Assembly (NCBI GenBank): GCA_010094025.1
Contig: ML991777.1
Span: forward strand, 543,530 to 607,529
Direction of reading: 5' to 3'
DNA length: 64,000 nucleotides
DNA from: Viridothelium virens
Taxonomy: Eukaryota; Ascomycota; Dothideomycetes; Trypetheliales; Trypetheliaceae
How positions within the stretch are numbered: the stretch's first letter is position 1; every line of letters starts with the position of its first letter. Shown here in pieces: positions 34,001 to 43,533 of the stretch. Position numbers and translations under genes: made by a program. The notes under the pieces are model-generated. The model saw only the letters and a list, made by a program, of their open reading frames with translations. It ran no database searches and was not told the origin of the DNA.

Positions 34001-34488
34001 GTAATGAGCGCGATTAGTAAGCAGCTAGAGCCGGGGCTGAGCAGGACTGAGCTCGACCTAACCGAGCATGCCTGATTTCATTCTTGAGCACCGCGAAGTG
34101 GTCCTGGAATTGGAACCAAATAGAGCATAGAGAGGCCTACGTCCTAAGAGTCTAGTCCCAGTAAGAGCTTCTCTTCGTTCAAAATTTTGTAAGTGATGTG
34201 AAGGCTGCAGAAAACTATCTGCTCTGATAGGGTCCAGTGCCTTCATCTCATGTATGCAGTCTTGCACCTTTGCTCCTCCAGCATAACCCATGTCTTAGGT
34301 CAGGCTGAATAGAATAAGCAGTCGATATCATCCCACCTCAGTATAGATTACGTTAGTTCGCTTTGTTAGTATATCTCCCCAATATAAGGTATAATCTGAG
34401 ACATTAGCTGTGTTTTCATCTAGCAGATTGTAGAGATGGGACCTTGATTTTATATATTGAAAACCTGTACAAAATAACCTTCTAATTC
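31018..34488. other. Gene-poor stretch before the tRNA-like gene
   Basis: About 3.5 kb in which I can support no gene. Frames near 31030-31344 (both strands), 31724-32245 and 32920-33264 lack motifs. No inverted repeat or second tRNA was recognised. Confidence 0.5.
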
Positions 34489-34629
34489 GGTGCGATGGCG
34501 GAGTGGTTATCGCGTGAGACTGTGTGTAGTTATGCTGCCAATTTCCGAGTTCGAACTAATCGTTATAGCGAATCACCAATGCGATATCTCATTCCCTCGG
34601 GAGCGCAGGTTCGAATCCTGCTCGCATCG
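34489..34629 (+). tRNA. tRNA-Ser-like gene with a 60-nt insertion in the anticodon loop
   Basis: The ends fold as a type II tRNA. The acceptor stem GGTGCGA pairs with TCGCATC (34622-34628, one G-T), with T8 and discriminator G. The D arm reads GCGGAGTGGTTATCGC, the anticodon stem TGAGA pairs with TCTCA, the variable arm is TTCCCTCGGGAGC, and the T arm is GCAGGTTCGAATCCTGC. Body and variable arm are those of fungal tRNA-Ser(GCT). The anticodon loop is interrupted by 60 extra bases. If spliced at the canonical 37/38 site the anticodon would read GTG (His); if the insert lies between 33 and 34 it would read CGA (Ser). GCT does not result from either reading. It may be a disrupted gene or have an unusual intron. 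Confidence 0.6.
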
Positions 34630-34631
34630 AC

Positions 34632-34646
34632 TTTTTCTTTTTGGTT
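34632..34646 (+). terminator. RNA polymerase III terminator of the tRNA-like gene
   Basis: T5 at 34632-34636, one C, then further T runs, starting two bases after the discriminator position. This is the expected Pol III stop and argues that the tRNA gene was once, or still is, transcribed. Confidence 0.7.
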
Positions 34647-34649
34647 TTT

Positions 34650-36050
34650 TCTTTCTTCCACCACCCCCCAACCGCTTTCCTTTAATATCTTGTTTAAACT
34701 AGACTTCTTACTTATTGATCGTTTTCTACGTAGACATCTCTCCTTTTCTTATCTCTCAATTTCTATAGATTTTCTTGTAAGTCTAATTTTTTATATTCTG
34801 TGGTAAAATTTTATCAGATTTGATATCGTACATGAAACATTAACCTCCTGTCTTTACGTGCGTGTCAACCATTAGCAGCCTGTGCCTTACCTCGATACCT
34901 AGGTAGTATGAGCTTCCCGCTTCCCAGCTTCCTTCCCTAAACTAAGGGACGTGCGATAGGTATACTCCTGGCACCCAATTCAGGGTCTTCTAGCAGAGAT
35001 CAGAATACTGTAGGGGAGCACGGAAAGCCGCGAGGATATCCGCCGTCGATGGCTCAAGGAGGTGGTACTCGAAGAAAGACCCTTGGCTTGGTCCATACGC
35101 TTGCGAGCGTGCCGCTTGGTTCGAACTTCGGTACCCGTGGAAATTTGAAATTTACCTAGATATTGTAGTATTCCACCAAAGTGACTTGAGGAGGAGAGCA
35201 ACCATGATTGACCTTGACTTGTCCGTGAGCACGCATGAGTAGAGCGCGAGTTGAGACGGTGCAAGAGTGAGTTGGTTGAGCCGAGATTGACCCAAATGTA
35301 TTTTACTGAGTGACCGTCGCTGTATAGTGTACGGGATATGTACGGAGTATTATTGAACCAAGTTGGGACATGGGTGCGGTCAGTTTGTCCTCAATAATGG
35401 CGGAGAAAATTGGAAGACGATGGAAAACCAACATCGCCCACCAAGCGGGGAACCCTCCACTCTGAGCTGAGTGACAAAAACAAACACAATGCATTCTGTG
35501 CCTTAGACAGATGATCTATTGCCAGTCCTAAGCCGAGCCTAGCGCCTGATCGGCACGGTGCTGGTGAACCAACGTGATGAGCTGTGATGCTAGCCGCATC
35601 CGCTGAAGGTCGAAAGTTGAGCCTGTCATTGATCCGACCCTCTGCTGCAGTTATGCCAGCCTTCGAGAGACACTGTAGATAATGTAGACATAGCAGACAT
35701 GGCGAGACATCGCTATCGGTTTCCATGATTGCATTGGATCCGGCGCATCCATAGGAATTGCCGGCAGCGCTTGACCGAATTGGGCTTTCTGCGACGGCTG
35801 GGGCTAATACCACTGCATCGGGACGCTGCCCGAGGCCTCACCACCGGATGCTCACTTTTGCAATTCGAGAGCTGCTCACTTCCACCCTCAGCTGCGGCCC
35901 GATTCGGCCTCGCTGGAAGCCTCGCTCATTCACCGAGCATCTCTCTAGCACTCGCGCTCTTCCTCTCCCTTTCTCGAGTCGCCCTGCAGAGATAATTTCA
36001 GCTACCAGCTTCGGCACTCAGATAAAACTGAGTAGGAGAAGCTAGACATC
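34650..36050. other. Intergenic region upstream of the 1457-aa gene
   Basis: No gene recognised. The last 250 bases are C/T-rich and look like promoter and leader of the gene starting at 36051. Confidence 0.5.
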
Positions 36051-39000
36051 ATGTCACGCCGCTCGGATGGGTTTGACCTTGCGTCGCCCAAGACCCAGCG
36101 CAGCATGAGTATGAGCAGTGACCGACCCAGCCTTTCTGGAACTTCTACGATGCCTACTGGAATCCATCCTGCGCCAGCCTACGTAGCTGCTTCAGCCGCC
36201 TCGCAGATGGTCAGCGACCATCACCTAGGCGAAGATGAGGAAGTCAGCGGAATTGACGAAGGCGCCCTCTTCTCCGAAGGTGCTTTGGCTTCACTCAATT
36301 CCTTCCTGGACCACCTCCTATACAGCTTTCTTGCAAGCGCAAAATCCACTTCGCTCGCCGCCCTCCGACCTGCCGTCACCGATGTCCTGAAGACAAGGCT
36401 CGCCCGTGATGCTGTTGCGAGCGCCGACGAAGATCTTGCCGACCTGCTGTCTGGAACTGAAGATGAGGAGGAATTGTCCTATATCCAGAACGGGGCTGAC
36501 GCCAATGCGAAATGGGATTTAGAAACTGTCTGGAGGAGGACACGCCTGCGGGTCATGGTGTACATCAGACTAGGTGAGATGGAGGACGAGGATGAAGAAA
36601 GGTACCTGGAGGAGGATGAATACTTCAGTACAGACGATCGCCGTTTCTCTCGTAGCAGCGGACTCGTCTCGTGGGCAGCAGCGATATTCTTGACCTCGGT
36701 GATCGAATATATGGCTGAGCAGACCATCATTTGTGCCGGCAAAGCAGCCTACGCAAAAGCTCTGAAGCGTAAAGCTTCGGATGCCCGGCACTCAATCGAA
36801 ATGGATCAGGTTCCGACGAGGATCATTGTCGAGGACAGCGACATGGAAAAGGTCGCCTTGGACTCAACCCTCAGTCGCCTCTGGCGCACCTGGAGGCGGC
36901 GTTTGAAGTCGCCCTCCTCCTCTGCGTCAACTCCAGCTCCATCTCGCATAGGAACCCGCGCAGGATCTGTTACCTCGCCCAAAAGGAGAGGAGGTAGCAT
37001 TGATGATACCGATGGCGGATTTTCTGAACCCGACGATTTTCGAACACCGTCTTCTCTTCTTGAAGGCGAAGTTCCGAACGTCGCCGGAGTCCGTACTGAA
37101 GCTCCCGAAAATATACCCTTGCCGATGGGAGACCGGGATATTGATGAGATTGAAATGCCAGGATTAGCTAACACATTTGAAGATGAGCCCGTCGAAGAAG
37201 AAGATGAGGAGCCGCCCCGACGTGCAAGCTTCATTACCCTCATGAGAAGTAAGGATGATAGCGTTGCTGTTCAGGATGACGACTTGGACGAAAGACCGAT
37301 TCTCAAGCGTATCCGCTCTAGATCATTGCCGATCCCCGGAGCCTTTAGCAATGATAGCTCGCGAGATCAGCTATTTGAGAAGATAAGCCCTGCGGGTGCT
37401 GAAGCGAGCTCTTCCGAGAGCAAGCAAAGGGGTGACGATAGGCATATTCAGGATGCAGATCAAAACAAGAGGAAGAGTATACTTGCAACGGGCGCTTCAA
37501 TGGCGGCTGCTGCTGGTGCTGCCGCATATGCTACCGTCATGGGCACACGCAAGAATGATGAGCCTTCAACCCCGGTTTCCCCCGGTGGGGATGACGAGAG
37601 GAGCTTTCAAGCTCGCGAAACGCATGCAAGAGAGATTGATGACGTTCTTGATGCTCAGGTACTCGATTCACGACGAGTTTCTGTCATTCGTCCAACGGAT
37701 GCCCCTGAGATTATCCGTCACGAGTCCGCCAGTTCATATAGCACCAGCAAATCATTCTCGCCTGTTCAAAAGTCTCAAGAAGCGGCACTTGAAAGCGAAA
37801 AAGAAATGTCAGAGGAAACGAAAGACGTGTCTCCACTACAAAAGGAAAAAGAGAAAGAGAATGCACAGCAAGGTGTAATCGGGGTTGCGAGTTCCTCGGT
37901 TAGGCCAATCTCACCTCCTTCTCCAACCGAAGATAAACAAAGTCGCATTCCACCCCAACAGCGCGGAAGCCCCGATGCCGACGATGATGCAAGGAAATTG
38001 GAACGCATCACAAAAGTCTCTGCACCTACTGCAGCTGTCGCTGCGGTTGCTGATGCTGGCGCTGCTGCAGTAGCAGCTAGAAAACATGCTGGCTCTGTCC
38101 ATAAAGCAACTACACAGCCGTGGGATGAGCCATCTGCGGAACAGTTCCTAGCAGCAGAATCTCTTCAAGGCCCAAGCAGACATGGATCACCCTTACAACC
38201 TATCAAGACCGCGAAAAACTCTGGCTCTCAAGCTGCCGTCAACAAAGACATCTCCACACCAACACCCGCCAAGGAGAAGCTTCGTAAACCTGTTCCGACT
38301 GACACACGAACAATCACTTCAGTGCGGCAATCAGACCAGGCTCCTTCGAGCGAGAGCGCTACAAGTTCTACTAGTGATATAAAACCCGAACCCCTTGCTA
38401 TCAGAACTACTGACAAGTCGCCCTCTGCATCCCCTGCGGAATGGTCTGCCCGTGCATCTCCGGCAACGAGAAGGCCTACCAGGGGCTCGAAATCAAGCAT
38501 TGATTCACTTGGCGATCAGCATGCTCAGGTCACCCCCATCTCTGGCTCTAGTGCACGAAGGCGCGATTTCGACTCGCTTATCAGAGGCGAAGAGACAATG
38601 AAGTATACTTTGACTCCCCAAGGCATGCGCGACTTTGAGGTCAGTAGAGCGACAGTTCCTGCTTACCAGTATCATTTACTAAAACGTGACAGCAGAATCC
38701 GAATAAAGGTCCGGCAGTGAAGGAAGCTGAAAGACCTAGGGCCTCTCCGAAAACCAGCAAACCCGTCCAGGAGCAATCTCGTTCGGCTGATCCCGGTCCA
38801 GCAGTCCAACAAACTCCAGATCCTAACTTTCCTGCACGGTCAAGCTCCGTAACAAACAAAACTCCCCAAAGCCGTAATTCTGAAGTCGGGCAACCTGCCG
38901 GTCGTTCCAAATCCATTTCACGGCCGCCTCAGAGAAATTTTTCGGGGACGAAACAGGGCCTAGTAGCTCGAGAGCCGCAGGTTCAGACGGTTTCAACTAA

Positions 39001-40524
39001 GGATCTCGCCGATTTCTTCCAGACTACTGCCCCAGATAAAGAACCTGAGCCTATATTGCCTATTTCACTGAATCGATCGCAGCCGCAGCCATCCGCAGCT
39101 GTGCGCCAGCAGTCCGATGCACCCCGTAGTTCCGGCTCCAAGAACGACAGGCGGAATAGCTTCAACAAATCCCCAAGTCGTACGTCTGTGGCTAATTCTA
39201 ACTCGGGAGCTCCTCCGGTCCCAGTAGTAAGCCCAAAAAGAACGAATCTACAGGCTCGCGATGCAGTCGCACCATCGTCAGGAAACAGTGACCTCATTGA
39301 CTTCATTCGACAAGGTCCCCCTTCAGGCCCAAACGGTAAGAATCTTAGCTCTGGGAACAGTGGTAAACGGCTAATTCTGTAGGCATTTCAACCATCAACC
39401 AAGCACAGGCTTTCACTCCACGCAGTACAGCGCGGGACTCATCGACCATCGGAACGCAATCTTCAGCCCGAACATCTGCCAATTCACGCACTGCACTGAT
39501 GCCTCAACAAAATGGGGGCTCATCATCGGCCGGCTCTGTCGTTCAACCTGTTCAAAGCAGTACGAAGCAGTCGCTTGCGCCTCCTGGAGCCAGTGCTACC
39601 CTTGGCGCTGGTGCCCCGGATCTGGGTAAGAAACGATATCGTAATAAGGATCCTTACGCTATTGACTTCGACGATGAGGAGGACGAAGATCTCTTGACAT
39701 CATTGCCACCTGGTGGAAAGCCGAAGCGCCAGGAAGAAAGCCTGATTGACTTCCTCAATAGCGTCGAACCACCTTCCCTCAATTCCCCCAAGCCGATCCT
39801 CAATGGCGCCCAATCTCCTAGCAGTAAAAGTAAGAAGGACCAAGCAAACACAGGCAAGAAAAGCGAAAGCGGGACGCTGAAGAAAGCCGACCCGAAAGCT
39901 GCGAAGGCATCTTCAAACTCCAAGGCAAAACCTGGCTCTCCATCGTCCAACCCCGCCACCTCAGGCTTCCGCCAGAACGGCGCCCTCCCCCGTGACGGCA
40001 TCCTCAGCACCACAACGCATCGTGCTCCGAACGGAAGCCCGCAGCAGCAACAGCCCCCCATGATGAATCCCCTCTCCATGCACACCCCCGACCAAGTCAG
40101 CAATCGCCCCGCCTCTGTTTCCAACGCCAGCACCGCCCTTCCGCAGTTACCGAACCCCTCCGGCCTCTCCGGGGGTGGTGCGCGCCTCGACTTTTCCTCA
40201 CCCTCCAGCTCTCGACCGCCAGCCAGCGCAGAAGGCGAGTCCGGCGACGTGTTGGCGTCGAATCGACCGAAGCCGAGACCGGGCGTCGCGAAGGACGCGG
40301 GGTCTGCGGCGCGTCTTGACGCCTTCCATACGGATGACTTGGCGGATTTTCTGAGGAGCAGCGGCCCTCCTGATGGCGGGGCGCCGGCGCCGGTGGTGGG
40401 GAAGTCGAGGGAGGAGGGGGCGTCGAGGGGGTGGGCTGAAGAGGATGATGGGATGGGGAGGAAGGGAGATAAGGGGAAGAGACGGTTTCCGTGGCAGAAG
40501 AGAACGTATTTGGATATGCCGTGA
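36051..40524 (+). CDS. Large, mostly disordered fungal protein with repeated DLADFL motif, three exons
   Basis: Exons 36051-38639, 38693-39335 and 39383-40524 give 1457 residues with matching phases. A conserved-looking helical part lies at about 70-250: LNSFLDHLLYSFLASAKSTSL and VTDVLKTRLARDAV, an acidic loop, WDLETVWRRTRLRVMVYIRLGE and SWAAAIFLTSVIEYMAEQTI, a spacing reminiscent of a histone-fold or similar helical bundle. The rest is low complexity (Ser, Pro, charged). In the last third a short motif recurs four times: DLADFFQTTAP, DLIDFIRQGPP, SLIDFLNSVEPP and DLADFLRSSGPP. The protein ends in a basic stretch (GDKGKRRFPWQKRTYLDMP). I know of similar uncharacterised proteins in filamentous ascomycetes but no firm function; scaffolding by the repeated motif is an inference. 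Confidence 0.8.
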
Positions 40525-41182
40525 GGAGACGAAGGCGTGGCATTTAGGAATCGAGCGGTGATGGCTCTTGGTTCCGAGGGTTGGCGCTGATGGAAACCTG
40601 GGTCATGGATTGGTGCTCCAGGAGCGCGGACAAAAGGATGAAGAAAGGAGGAAGGAGGAAGTAGAAAAAGACTTGACGACGTGAAGATGTGTGATTTTTG
40701 TATCTCGAAGATCTGCCTGCATATACTTACTCCCAACGCTCGATCTCTATACCCTTTGTTTTCTATCTCTGGCGTTCTGTTTTCACCTTTACAACACTCC
40801 CTCTTCAAGGAATCTCTTCTACTTCGATGCAAGTGGAGGTTGGGCAATGATATGCAGCTGTGAATGCCTTGCAAGTGGATTTTCGGGGAGTTTTTACGGT
40901 GCGCTGGTTTGTGGTGTTTCCTTCGGATTGGGATCCCTATCCAGCTTTGTAATTTTCGATGCTTCATGGAACTCTAGAAGGCAGAAACTATATGCATGAT
41001 TGAATGGAATGGTTAACCTCGGAACCTCCAACCAGCTTAGATGCTGGAAAAGTCAGTACGACAATAACCTCAGTGCATCGATGAGCTCGTAAGTACGGTC
41101 GCAAGAACATCGTACATCGTGGTCAGAGGTGGCGATTCATCACGCTTTTAAGATATATACTATTGCAAAATTTTGGTTAAGT
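40525..41182. other. 3' region of the 1457-aa gene
   Basis: Contains the probable 3' UTR; no separate gene seen. A 437-codon antisense frame across 39654-40967 is judged spurious. Confidence 0.55.
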
Positions 41183-41301
41183 ACATGCGATCATAGGAAC
41201 GTGAAAGCACTCGATCCCGTCCGCTCTCGATACGTTAAGCACGTTGCCGCCTCGTCAGTAGTTGCGTGGGTGACCAGCAGCGAATACGGGGTATTGCATG
41301 T
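41183..41301 (+). rRNA. 5S ribosomal RNA
   Basis: 119 bases with 5S features: ends ACATGC...GCATGT pair as helix I; the GATCCCGTCCGCTC block and GTTAAGCACGT are in the expected order, with AACGTG pairing with CACGTT (helix III); the AGTAGTTGCGTGGGTGACCAGCAGCGAAT region matches loop E/helix IV with some changes from the usual GGGTCGGTGACGACCAGCGAAT. It is a solitary, dispersed copy as is normal in Pezizomycotina. The departures from consensus leave open that it is a divergent variant or young pseudogene. Confidence 0.85.
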
Positions 41302-41308
41302 TTTTTTT
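41302..41308 (+). terminator. RNA polymerase III terminator of the 5S gene
   Basis: An uninterrupted run of T directly after the 5S 3' end (eight T counting the last base of the RNA). Confidence 0.8.
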
Positions 41309-42067
41309 GGGTTAATTTCTTTTTACCCTTCCAATTTCTACTTGAAGATTTCTCTTATTTGCCAATATCTGTTGCATGTGGGATGTGATATGTTGCTATG
41401 TGAAATCAATATTTGCGTGTCGGCATTAATTTTGTGGCGAATAATTCCCGGATGACCTCAGAGCAGCTGTGGTCCCTGTCTGAAACGAAAAAAAAACAAA
41501 ATCTTGAGTTCTTCGGATTTGGTAGGGTGATACGGTGAACTTGGTCAAAGCTCCTTCCGTTAGTCCATCTCTCTACCAGTTGAACATTTTTGCATAAGAT
41601 ACGACTTGAGGGTCTCTACAGACAATAAGGACTTCAAATTGATCAATTGGCTGGAACTTTCGGCACTCTATCATAACCAATCTTAATAAGCAGAATTGAC
41701 CGTTTCATAAGGGTCTTTTTCTACTGCCATGACGACCAATTTCCGCGCAGTCCCGCAGCCTCTTAGCTCTACAGAGTATAGATCAAACTCTAAGGCCGGG
41801 TAATCCTTGCCCTTGTCTATCAGGGCCACTCCTGGTGCGCGATTTTCTTCTTTCTAGCCTTGACTGAGATTAGCGTACGGCTCAAAATGCCGTAGGTGGC
41901 TCATCTCATATAAAGCTCTTCTCAGACCCACGCAGCTCCAACGTCGCATCACAACACGCTCAACGTCAAGCTCCTAATTGTCACTATCACGAGCTCCTTT
42001 GCTCTCCCATCTCAATTCGATCAATTCGCCGCCTCCGAGCTTGATTGCGCCAATTACTTGCTCAAAG
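41309..42067. other. Promoter region of the GPI-protein gene
   Basis: No gene seen; includes a TATA box at 41909-41914 and a C/T-rich leader. Confidence 0.5.
41909..41914 (+). promoter_or_regulatory. TATA box upstream of the GPI-anchored protein gene
   Basis: TATAAA about 150 bases before the ATG at 42068, followed by a pyrimidine-rich leader, the common layout for highly expressed fungal wall-protein genes. Confidence 0.45.
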
Positions 42068-42589
42068 ATGCAGTTCTCCGCCCTTCTTACCGCTGCTCTG
42101 CTCGCGGCACTGGCGTCGGCTCAAGGACCATCTTCATCGTCAGCCGCCCCAGTTACCAGCAGCAGCAGCAGCAGCAGTAGCAGCAGCAGTTCTTCTCTCA
42201 CATCCTCCTCTGCTTTATCCACTGCATCTTCGTCATCCGCATCTTCCTCAACCTCCGCCTCTAACTCCTCTCCCAGTGGCGGCAGCGGCAGCAGCAGTAG
42301 CAGCAGCAGCAGCGGCGGCGGCAGCGGCGGTAACGGAGGTGGCAACGGCGGCCTCTCCACCATCACCACTACAGGCTCCCTCACCTCGACTCAATACCCG
42401 TACCAGACTCCTCCTGCTACCACGTTTGCCGTCAGCGGCGGATCCACTCTCGGCGTCATCTCCGTCGATTCAACAACGACAAGTACGAGCTCGCTCAGCA
42501 CTGCGGCCGCGGCCAAGACCAATATGCCTGTCGCTGGGGTGATGGGTGCTGCAGGTGCCTTCGCTGCCGGTGTCGGTATGATTTTGTAG
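42068..42589 (+). CDS. Small serine-rich, GPI-anchored cell-surface protein
   Basis: 173 residues from the ATG at 42068 (MQFSALLTAALLAALASA is a classical signal peptide, cleavage before QGPSS). An upstream in-frame ATG at 41978 would bury the signal peptide, so it is rejected. The mature chain is mostly Ser runs and a Gly/Ser block (about residues 35-95), followed by a Thr-rich stretch with TQYPYQTPP. The C terminus (NMPVAGVMGAAGAFAAGVGMIL) is a typical GPI-attachment signal. It is probably heavily O-glycosylated and linked to wall or plasma membrane. No enzyme or adhesive domain is visible. Confidence 0.85.
   Translation: MQFSALLTAALLAALASAQGPSSSSAAPVTSSSSSSSSSSSSSLTSSSALSTASSSSASSSTSASNSSPSGGSGSSSSSSSSGGGSGGNGGGNGGLSTITTTGSLTSTQYPYQTPPATTFAVSGGSTLGVISVDSTTTSTSSLSTAAAAKTNMPVAGVMGAAGAFAAGVGMIL
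42158..42335 (+). repeat. AGC/TCC-rich serine codon microsatellite tracts
   Basis: Runs of AGC/AGT codons at about 42158-42190 and 42286-42320, inside the GPI-protein coding region. Unit loss or gain would change the length of the Ser tract without breaking frame. Confidence 0.75.
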
Positions 42590-43533
42590 TTGTCTGCCAA
42601 GCCTCTGTGGGGATTTACAGACGCGATTGGAGAAGATCAGAAACTGGAATCATTGGATTGATTTCTTTCGCTGACTTTGCCTTCTGTATTTCTTGGAGAA
42701 GTGATCAGGATGGCGGGGGCAAGAAAAGCCGAGATTGGGCTGGACACACAGCTTCGTTGATAGAGCAAACAATTAGGAGAGTCAATGTAAACTTAATTAT
42801 CAGATTCGTGCGTGTCAATAATTGGGTGCAATTTGTCATGCTGGACGCTTCATTGCTAATCCTAGATCTTCCACGAGTTGTGTGCTTATGATGAATCCTT
42901 TCCTTCAACGCCAGGACAGTGTGGCTTCTCCACTGATGGAGCTATTAAGATACAGTACTCCGTACTATTGGTGTCGGTGTTGCTAGACCTTGGCCTTGGG
43001 ATAATGGGATCCTTGGCGTCGGAGCGGAGTGCATCGCATCGCGTAATAGAGACGATAAACCTTGCCGTTTGTTCCAAGGGGGAAACCCTCGCATTCCGCA
43101 AGCAATCGAGATAAAATACGTTCTGCATCATAGTGACTCTGCCTAACAGAGAGAACCTGCAAGTTGACCAGGTGATGTCAAATCATTGATCTGATGCACT
43201 GGTGGGCATAAGCTATGCTGAGCTCAGCCTTTCCCGACTTGCTCAGATTGTCCATTTCAACTTGGCAGAACTCTACGAGTCGGAAATAAGTGACCGATGT
43301 TGACACCTCTGCACCTCCGCCTGAACTTGCGTGTGCGTCTCTATCCATCAATAAATCAGCTAATCTGGTGGTGGATGGATCAAGAGCACCAAGTATGAGG
43401 AGGAAGAAGGAAAGAAAAAAGCAAATGGAGGGTTTACTTGATGTAATGATCCTATGGCTACTAGGTACGAGCCGGGAAGGCTCACGGCGAGGATTTGGGC
43501 GTCCCCAAACGACTTCAACCCTCAAAACTTCCA
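42590..43533. other. Convergent 3' region of the GPI-protein and ferric reductase genes
   Basis: No gene, RNA or repeat supported. Confidence 0.55.

Noticed and set aside
39654-40967. 437-codon open frame on the minus strand
   Set aside because: It is antisense to the well-supported third exon of the 1457-aa gene, is rich in Pro/Ser/Arg as expected of a mirror of Ser/Pro codons, and shows no motif.
42045-42542. Plus-strand frame full of Ala/Pro in the GPI-protein gene
   Set aside because: Out-of-frame reading of AGC/TCC repeats; the true frame has a signal peptide and GPI signal.
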